NCBI GenBank assembly: GCA_958299035.1
Contig: CATQJL010000112.1
Location: forward strand, 48,690,941-48,754,940
DNA: 64,000 nucleotides
Source: Cylicocyclus nassatus
Taxonomy: Eukaryota; Nematoda; Chromadorea; Rhabditida; Strongylidae
Direction of reading: 5' to 3'
Below are positions 58,601 to 64,000 of this stretch, piece after piece; the first letter of the stretch is position 1; the number at the start of each line of letters is the position of its first letter. Below the pieces are notes generated by a model that saw nothing but the letters and a program-made list of their open reading frames with translations, searched no databases and was not told the origin of the DNA. The position numbers and the translations under genes are program-made.

Positions 58601-61600
58601 AAATTACCAAATTACCCTATTTTCAGGTGTATAAGCCGCACCCTTTTTGCTTTGAACGCGAGCAAACCTAGGCGTGCCGCCGCGCATATGTGCCGCAAAG
58701 CGGTCGCCTTATCGCATGCTGCTCTCACTTAACGCTCTCCATGATGACAGTCAGTCTTTTGGCGTGTTCGCTTTGGAGCGAAAAGGGTGCGGCTTATACA
58801 CCTGAAAATAGGGTAGTACTTTTGCAAAGCGAAAAAACCAGATTTTTTAATATTTACAATTTTTGCTGTCGCTAGAGATGCTGTTAATTTTTTACAGAAC
58901 TTCACAACATAGAATAGGCTCTGCGCTATTGTATCCTAGTTTTGATTTTGCCAGGAGCTGTTCTTGCATAAACGGGAAATAAAATTTGCGAATGTTACGT
59001 GCCAGTGGAAATCCGTCTTCAGAACAAATTTAAAAGCTATAGAATGCTCAACAGGCACTGGAACCAAGGCTGTAATTTTGCATACCTCTTCTAAATTAGA
59101 ATCTGTTGATATTCGGCCATGGGAACACTTTTATTCTTTTTAAAAGATAATTCTGAGTTTTTATTTGCGCAGTTGTAGCCATAATTCCGGCATGTGACGT
59201 ACACATGCTGATAATTAAAAATCCAATATTTTTATTCCTAAGCAATTATTCCATTCTATTATTTTTATTCCAGCAGCAGCAGCAGCACCCCACCTGCACC
59301 TCACCACTGACTTGTACCGCTTTTCAGGCTTGTAACTCGGCCGCCAGACACTATAAGAGTTTGCAGATAGACTCATTCGAAAGAGCTTGAGTTCCTGGAC
59401 ACGATGATATGGAAATGAGTTGTGTTTGAGAAATTTCAGAGATTTGGCGGATGGGGTGAAAAAGTGCAGCCTTAGAAGTGACTGGAGTGAATGCTCTTAT
59501 AAACAGTCTTAGAGCTTCGAAATGGACCTATTACAAGAAAATTTACAGTTTTAAACTTCCACGACGAAATTGGTAGCAAAAGGAGCTCTCTTTATCTTTA
59601 GCTGAAAAGTGCTTAGACTACAATTGAAGCTAGCTGCCCTCTAACACCCCATCCGCCAAATCTCCGGGATAGCTCAAATTGAACCTATTTGCATACTATC
59701 GTGCAGAAGAAGTCTCGTTCTTTCGAACGAGCCTAATTGCAGGCTCAAATATTGACTGCAGGCCGAGTTACAAGTCTGCAAAGCGGTACAAGTTAGTGGT
59801 GAGGTGCAGGTGGGGTCATGTGCAAGAACTGCCAAGGGCCATTTTCAGCCAAGAAACTCATCAGCACACGTCCGATGCATAGAGGATGGCAAAAAGCATT
59901 GATTTTATGCAGACGGCTTTGTTGGGATTGAACAGGTTTCCGTGTGAAGAAATTTGGCTTGGTAAAGGAAATTAGAAGTTGTTTTTGAAAAAAGTAAAAT
60001 AAAACTCAAGCTTGGACTTGTACTTATACCAGGTTTAGTCCCCACGACACTGACTTTCTGACTTTGAAGACAACACTGACGAGCACCTAGTTTAGAGAAT
60101 TACTCTCCTCAATTTCTCTAGGGTGTTGAGCATGTTACAATTTCGTTTCATTACTGTTTTTGTCTGTCGTTGCGTTCGTGTCTTAGTACTGGCGCACTGT
60201 GCACAACAGTGTATCAATAAATAAATAAATAAATAAATAAATAAAACTCAAGCTTGCGTTTTTTGGGGAAGCGACCATAACTAGTGTGTAGCTCTTGACG
60301 AGCTCTGTATAGTAGTATGTTTACCCGTCCGGATAGCTTGTGTTTCCGCTTTAAAATAGGACTCAAAAGAAAATTTTTGCGTTCGTAGAATTCTTGTCCG
60401 CTACATTGTGACGCGGCCATTTTCGGACTTTTTTTAGAAAAAGATTCTTAAAATTTTTAGTGCACATGTTTCTCAAAAAAAAAACTCAAAGTGTAGATTG
60501 TAGATCTTGAAGAGCTCTATCACCTAATGCAATTATTACATTTTTTATCCTTATTTTCCCTCTGGAAAAGAGCGATGAAAAAGGGAGGAGGCTTGTCCGC
60601 AACTTTTTAGCGGTCACGTATGGGTGTCTGGTATCGAATGCTTTGAAGTATGTGATTGGGAGGTCCGTATGAATTATTTGGATAAAGATCTGAGTTTTTT
60701 CGATTTTTTGAGCATTTGGAAGTCTTTAGATTTTGAGTTCAAACTTTTCGTGGATCGAGCTTATCGCAAAATTATGGACGCCATCTTGTAGAGCTAGCTT
60801 TGCTCTATCGAACAATCCCCCTTATCTCTTGTAGGATTGACTCTGTTTGCTTTGTTAAAGCAAGCAAAGTAAAAACGACGACATTATTTTTCTGACCACT
60901 CAATAGATAAAAGTTGCTCTATCGTGCTGCACATTTGCCAAGGTAAAAGAAGCAGTTATTGTGAAGGCGTGGGGCGAATTCCATTACGACTACCTGCGTG
61001 CCATGACAGGTGGACCTGCCAATATTTTGTAGTGCTGCGTGGAAGCCAAAAGAGGCAGTTTTGCAATTCAAGAACTGGGCTGTATCTGCAATGGTTCGAA
61101 TTATGTGTGCGCCAATTTTTTCGTTTCTAGGTACTTCCCTTCTCGTTTTGTACGAGAAAGTACTAGGCTCCCAGACTTTTGCCGCACCCTCTAATTTCGA
61201 CAGTGCCTAACAAACTAGCTAAGCTTGTATCAAATGTGCAGATGATTTGAGGCACTCGAGTGTTTCTTGCCTACTCAATATATACTAATGGGGCGGAGTT
61301 GATGAACGTAAGCCCTTATAAAAAGGGAACTATAAAGTCGTTAGCCTCAATCCGATTTGTCTCAATGACATGGGTCGTGGCAGGACATGTGCTCATGGAT
61401 GTCATGATCAGCGGTGCGTCTTTTTTTTGCGAATTGTAGACAGAAAAGTTTTGACCGCTGCAATTCAGATACATATGGACCTGTACTGGAAGTATTCAAT
61501 CCTTTTCTATCAACTACAATCGTAAATGCGTTCTTTTCCGTAGACACGTTTTTTGTGCTCTCCGGCATATTGGTATCCTACCTGTTTTTCAAATCCAAGC

Positions 61601-61664
61601 CTACTGCTGCATATGTCAAAAATCCTATGGTGTGGATTATGTACTACGTACATCGCTATGTCAG
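43617..61664 (+). CDS. NRF-6-like acyltransferase-3 family membrane protein, gene B, 5' part only (runs off the window)
   Basis: This is a tandem paralogue of gene A. Eight exons are visible: 43617-43691, 45977-46184, 46334-46470, 46526-46594, 46645-46763, 55994-56088, 61261-61413, 61469-61664. Seven of the eight have the same phase and six the same length as their gene A counterparts; exon 1 is one codon shorter, and exon 5 is 30 bases shorter because it lacks two 12-bp repeats. Together they give about 350 aa: signal peptide, Cys-containing NRF domain (CQRTGGCTK, GSYSECMDVVAPYKVQYCY, CMPRSCTET), first membrane segment (FFAIWAVLASVTDYILD) and the start of the acyltransferase-3 domain (SMTWVVAGH, FFSVDTFFVLSG). 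The homologue of gene A exon 9 (30824-30995) is not found before 64000, so the gene should continue to the right. I see no stop or frameshift in these exons. The introns are TE-rich; the largest is about 9.2 kb (46764-55993). Confidence 0.82.
43692..45976 (+). other. Intron 1 of gene B (2.3 kb)
   Basis: It contains a palindromic stretch at about 44035-44190 (gagcaaagtttgttatgatc against gtcacgaactttgctca). I see no other recognisable feature. The matching intron of gene A is 347 bp. Confidence 0.5.
47225..48239. mobile_element. 1.0-kb mariner-type non-autonomous element, complete
   Basis: The ends TTAGGTCGTTCCGAAAGTAA and its complement are flanked by TA on both sides (47223-47224, 48240-48241). 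The arms share gaatgcaacca / ttgcattcga-type blocks. No transposase ORF. It is the reference copy for 22335-24682 and 39220-39676. Confidence 0.7.
48963..49128. mobile_element. 0.17-kb GC-rich MITE (ATAGGCCGTCCGCGC ends)
   Basis: The 15-base ends ATAGGCCGTCCGCGC and gcgcggacggcctat are inverted; the inside is non-coding. Confidence 0.6.
50079..51935. mobile_element. Two abutting palindromic elements (GGCCGCATGCACTAACAT ends)
   Basis: Four arms of the same 0.3-kb sequence alternate in orientation: 50079-50375 (+), 50945-51245 (-), 51228-51545 (+), 51610-51935 (-). The shared outer end is GCATGCACTAACATC...GGGG. Three of the arms keep an open frame with HYEHVEEEREAV-like and MIPDDPRRFS-like stretches. 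A MITE (50372-50836) sits in the first unit. Confidence 0.65.
50372..50836. mobile_element. 0.46-kb palindromic MITE, TAA target duplication (Harbinger-like by duplication)
   Basis: The ends CAAGGGAGGTGTTTTCGGTC and, inverted, CAAGGAAGGTGTTTTTGACC are flanked by TAA at 50369-50371 and 50837-50839. The sister arm at about 51510-51530 shows the uninterrupted site (gtgctaagcatgttgctg). Confidence 0.75.
53195..54606 (-). pseudogene. Penelope-like element, minus copy: RT C-terminal part plus GIY-YIG endonuclease, broken
   Basis: From high to low coordinates: an RT catalytic block CRYIDDCFIICA (about 54470-54420), a TGA stop, then NGWLPFLNVQVNI (RT thumb side, ORF 54327-53986), then the endonuclease ORF 53989-53633 with paired Cys (CLVC), GVVYLISC and AEYIGATARP, H in IKEHL. 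The Glu usual after YIG is Ala here. The C-terminal helix region is frameshifted. It ends in a terminal repeat with a hammerhead-like motif. RT before endonuclease is the canonical Penelope order, opposite to the Naiad at 6490-9168. Confidence 0.75.
53249..53286 (-). ncRNA. Minimal hammerhead-like motif, intact
   Basis: On the minus strand: AGGCU, CUGAAGA, AGGC-GACAUA-GCC, GAAA, CGUC, AGCCU. Stem I is a perfect 5-bp pairing (AGGCU with AGCCU) and the cleavage triplet is GUC. Confidence 0.6.
54607..55495 (+). pseudogene. Penelope-like element, plus copy: GIY-YIG endonuclease, 5'-truncated
   Basis: The ORF 54757-55272 (171 aa) has paired Cys C34/C37, GVVYLISC (49-56), AEYIGETARP (61-70), H78, and the helix RKTLKAFWI. 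The position usually occupied by the catalytic Glu is Lys (K124), so the nuclease is probably dead. The preceding frame (from 54607) is broken. It lies tail-out, head-to-head with the minus copy, and ends in a similar terminal repeat at 55325-55495. Inverted and partial tandem copies are typical of Penelope-like insertions. Confidence 0.75.
55410..55446 (+). ncRNA. Minimal hammerhead-like motif, degraded
   Basis: Same as 53249-53286 but one base is missing between GAAA and GUC, and the 3' stem I strand is changed (AGCTT), so pairing is lost. Confidence 0.5.
57165..57810 (-). repeat. Interspersed repeat family, copy 3
   Basis: On the minus strand it begins attcacctctgcttcgcaga and keeps the caccgcgcag block. 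It is more diverged. Confidence 0.5.
57814..58437. mobile_element. CAGGGGTGCCCAAAAGTAAG element, truncated copy
   Basis: Left end only; the right end is missing or cut by the element starting at 58439. Confidence 0.45.
58613..58815. mobile_element. 0.2-kb MITE (CCCTATTTTCAGGTGTATAA ends)
   Basis: The ends CCCTATTTTCAGGTGTATAA then gccgcaccctttttgc are inverted at the right side, with TA duplication possible at both edges. Confidence 0.7.
59265..59865. repeat. Inverted-repeat unit with cacctgcacctcaccact arms
   Basis: cccacctgcacctcaccact, gtaccgctttt and cttgtaactcggcc at the left are mirrored at the right. A second pair (tttggcggatgggg / ccccatccgccaaa) lies inside. Probably a MITE inserted next to a cag trinucleotide run. 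Confidence 0.55.
60012..60243 (+). mobile_element. Short retro-insertion with (AAAT)n tail and target duplication
   Basis: It is flanked by AAAACTCAAGCTTG on both sides (about 59998-60011 and 60243-60256). The tail is a run of ataa units (60217-60243). The inside shows no ORF. It looks like a SINE or the 3' end of a non-LTR element. Confidence 0.55.
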
Positions 61665-62849
61665 GTACGAATGGCTTTTCCTGTCTATAGTAAGTGCAAA
61701 ATATTGGCATATAAGTAATTACTTACATCTGGTGTTGCTTATGTCTTCCATTATAGCTATATATATATTCTTTTACAGAAAATTCCTTTCTACCTCACAT
61801 ATATTTTCAAAACAAGTTTACTTTGTAGCAGTGATTTGGTCTGAAGCATACCTCATTCATTTGGAAGCCGCGTTTTCACAGGTCATTCATGCTAATAATC
61901 TCATATAATCTTGTCTAGAATTTAGCAGCTGTGAAAGGTGCAGTTGAAGGCCTGAATCAGCTCATTGTAAAAAGCATTACCACTGATTTTTGGCACTATA
62001 ATGCGCTGAACAATCGTAAAGAAAAATATTTGATTGTTTCAATTGTTTTTATTACTAGTAATCGTCATTTGGTTTGCAGGTAAATTTTCCATACTCAGTC
62101 ACTCTAAATGCTTTAGCTCTAGAAACAACAATGAGAAAAAAAGCACAAACATTGACAAACTTTTTTTGAGCACTTTTAACAAGTATACATGGTTTGCTTC
62201 AAAAAATTTTAGGCAACGCAAATTTAATCGTAGTGTAGTCCATGCTCAGTTGCAAGCTCAATCTATTTTTTTTGCTAGATTACTTGCTCTCAAGCTGGGA
62301 AAGGACAGCTTTTTTGGCGCAGAGTCTGAATGTTCTTTTAAAGTTATCTAGAACGCAAATGAATACGCAGTTTAATGCCTCTGAGACTTTTATGGAGAGA
62401 AAACCGCTAAGGATCGCGCTCTCTCTAATAGCATAGAAAGAAAGCACACAAGATAATAGCAATAAGAGGGGCTGGCATGACGGTAGTAAATGTTGAAAAT
62501 CGTCTTATGGGTATTCTAAACGGGGTCTGCATTTTGCATTTTCCCGTAAAACAATTACTAGCTCAACGTTTTGAACGCTCATATGCACTAATATTTTCGA
62601 ATGTGTGCACTTTCGTGGCGAACGTGCTTGAGTGCTCGAGCACAATTGCTCAAGGCTTCACTGAAGTCATTTTTCTGCAGTTTATTGTAAAAAACCTCGA
62701 TGGCAGGGACAAAACTAGTGCAACAAGTTGTGAAAAATTATGTGCTGGAGGGTGTGACAGATTTTCTTCTCAAAACTTACTTTTAAAAACTGAAAAGGAC
62801 TTATTTTGGCTTTCAAGCAACGACTTTGCTATGGTATATGCACAATCTT

Positions 62850-63335
62850 ATATATAAAGCTGAATGTGTGTATGTATGTATGTATGTATGTATGTACGTA
62901 TGTGCGGAAAAGAAATTTTTATTTCTGAATCGATACGAACCAAACTTGGCACACATACACTTCGGGACAGAGAGGGTGTCATAGGCTACTTTTCGTTATC
63001 GATCGATATCGATTTTATCGGTTTTTATCGGTTTTTTACAAAGTTTGAGCTACGGGGCTGGGAGTTGGCACAGGGGGATAATCGAGCATGCTGATTACGA
63101 ATACAACATTAGTTTTCAAAATCGTCCATTACTTTTATCGATTTTATCGATTTTTTGCAAAGTTTGAGCTACAGGGCTGGGGGCACAGGGGGTAAGTGGG
63201 CATGCTGATTTCGAAAACAACACAGGGAACGGGAAATAGGCACAGGGAAAGGCTGTGCAGGGATAGGGATGGGACCTTTATTACAGTGTTTTGACAGGCC
63301 CGAGCGGAGCCGGGTAAGCAAGCTAGTGATTGATA
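62850..63335 (-). repeat. Interspersed repeat with tatg microsatellite and ACTAGCTT..CCCGG end
   Basis: It starts (plus strand) tatatataaagctgaatgtg, then (tatg)n, then contains two diverged tatcgattttatcg blocks, and ends gagcggagccgggtaagc..ctagt. It is related to 11168-12057 in inverse orientation. Confidence 0.45.
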
Positions 63336-63692
63336 AAACGATGTGTGATGTATGGGAAGGCTCATGTGAAGAGTGTATACTTATTGTTAGCTTTTTCCCC
63401 AACCCTGGCACTTGCACTCTAATGATGCCAGCGTGAGTATCAAAACCTCCTCTCTCCCAGTGGAACTCAAAACAACAACAACAGCTAACGATTGTAAGTT
63501 AGCTGTCTAATTCATGGTAGATTACTGTAAACACCATTTGCAATAAGTTTAGTTCCGGGATTTTGCCGTCTCTTGCTTGCTATCTTCCTTTTTTATCTAT
63601 GTGCCAAAGCTAAATATTTGTGATGACTTTCCCATACCGCACGCTGGAACGAGAAAAGCTTAAAATGGTTTATATTTTGTTGTGAATGCATA

Positions 63693-64000
63693 TACAGGGT
63701 TCCGTAAAGTATGTATACACTGTTTGATCGTTAATATCTCTTTTCCCAAAAAGTCTTACGCCTTGCTTCAGGCACCATTTTGTAGAGCTGGCTTCAATTT
63801 AGATTTGCAGTATAGAACGAATCACCCTCCCTCTTCATTACTGTAGGATTACGGTAGAAACTTGAAACATATGGTGTCAATGTGGAAAGAGCTGCCGTTT
63901 CAAAATTTTTCAAAAAAATGTGAAAACTTGTGCAATAGTGTTTTTATGGACGCTGAGTTCAACACTCAATTATTCACAAGATTGCGAGGCTTTCTAAACG
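63693..64000. mobile_element. CAGGGTTCCGTAAAGTATG element, partial at window edge
   Basis: It shares the order of blocks with 24687-25387 (atcgttaatatctc, gtaggattacggtagaaact) and runs off the window. Confidence 0.4.

Larger units (their letters stand above)
58439..61191. mobile_element. 2.75-kb TIR element (AGGGTGCGGCAAAAGTCTG ends)
   Basis: The left AGGGTGCGGCAAAAGTCTG pairs with cagacttttgccgcaccct (aggctc follows on both arms), with TA near both ends. Inside are a 0.2-kb MITE, an inverted-repeat unit (59265-59865), a retro-insertion and a mariner-type fragment (60775-60830). No transposase ORF. Confidence 0.65.
56089..61260 (+). other. Intron 6 of gene B (5.2 kb)
   Basis: It contains a (CCCT)-rich simple repeat (56707-56746), interspersed repeat copy 3, a truncated CAGGGGTG element, the 2.75-kb TIR element 58439-61191 with two nested insertions, and a short retro-insertion. 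56100-56700 and 56760-57160 show nothing recognisable. Confidence 0.55.
61665..64000 (+). other. Start of intron 8 of gene B to the window edge
   Basis: It contains a tatg microsatellite repeat (62850-63335) and the element beginning at 63693. The ORFs at 62034-62351 and 62477-62857 have no recognisable domain. The next gene B exon is not here. Confidence 0.5.

Noticed and set aside
62477..62857. 126-aa ORF as a gene
   Set aside because: No domain, no paralogue in gene A, and it sits in a predicted intron next to an interspersed repeat.
1..64000. CRISPR array, bacterial operon or prophage
   Set aside because: No spacer-repeat arrays or polycistronic layout; split exons, TE types and splice signals are eukaryotic.

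Overview
Eukaryotic, non-viral chromosomal DNA, most likely from a nematode (inference). The two host genes carry a secreted Cys-rich NRF domain followed by an acyltransferase-3 membrane domain, an architecture strongly expanded in nematodes. They mix very short introns (45-60 bp) with multi-kilobase introns full of palindromic DNA transposons and Penelope-like retroelements. There are no bacterial operons, CRISPR arrays or rRNA, and I recognised no tRNA.

Layout. 1-4463: upstream DNA with a decayed hAT-type transposase and a mariner-type palindrome. 4464-32404: NRF gene A on the + strand. I could assemble it as 15 coding exons that stay in phase and give about 738 aa, or 723 aa if a 45-nt in-frame intron is removed. 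Intron 2 holds a 9.6-kb structure with 1-kb terminal inverted repeats, and inside it an almost intact Naiad-type Penelope-like element (GIY-YIG endonuclease N-terminal, reverse transcriptase C-terminal, minus strand). 32405-43555: intergenic DNA containing a decayed BEL/Pao LTR retrotransposon on the minus strand (34588-38670), with paired LTRs, a 5-bp target duplication and a primer-binding-site-like stretch. A canonical Penelope-like endonuclease fragment and a hammerhead-like motif lie inside it. 43556-64000: NRF gene B, a tandem paralogue of A with the same exon phases. Eight exons are visible and the gene runs off the right edge. Its introns hold an inverted pair of Penelope-like elements, nested palindromic elements and MITEs.

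The host story is a tandem duplication of a long NRF-family gene whose introns were inflated independently in each copy. The mobile-element story is richer. The 3' flank of the Naiad element carries a hammerhead ribozyme core (CUGAUGA, a 5-bp stem II, GAA) whose two substrate-binding arms match a GUC-containing strand lying inside its own stem II loop. That strand order is not the ordinary type I, II or III arrangement and is the observation I would check first. Also notable: the same terminal repeat on the 9.6-kb structure and on a 0.18-kb MITE, filled and empty sites readable for two MITEs, and a 53-bp inverted duplication inside one LTR.

Limits: everything was read by eye. Repeat boundaries are good to a few bases where a target duplication is stated and to tens of bases elsewhere. 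Superfamily names for MITEs rest only on terminal repeats and target duplications.
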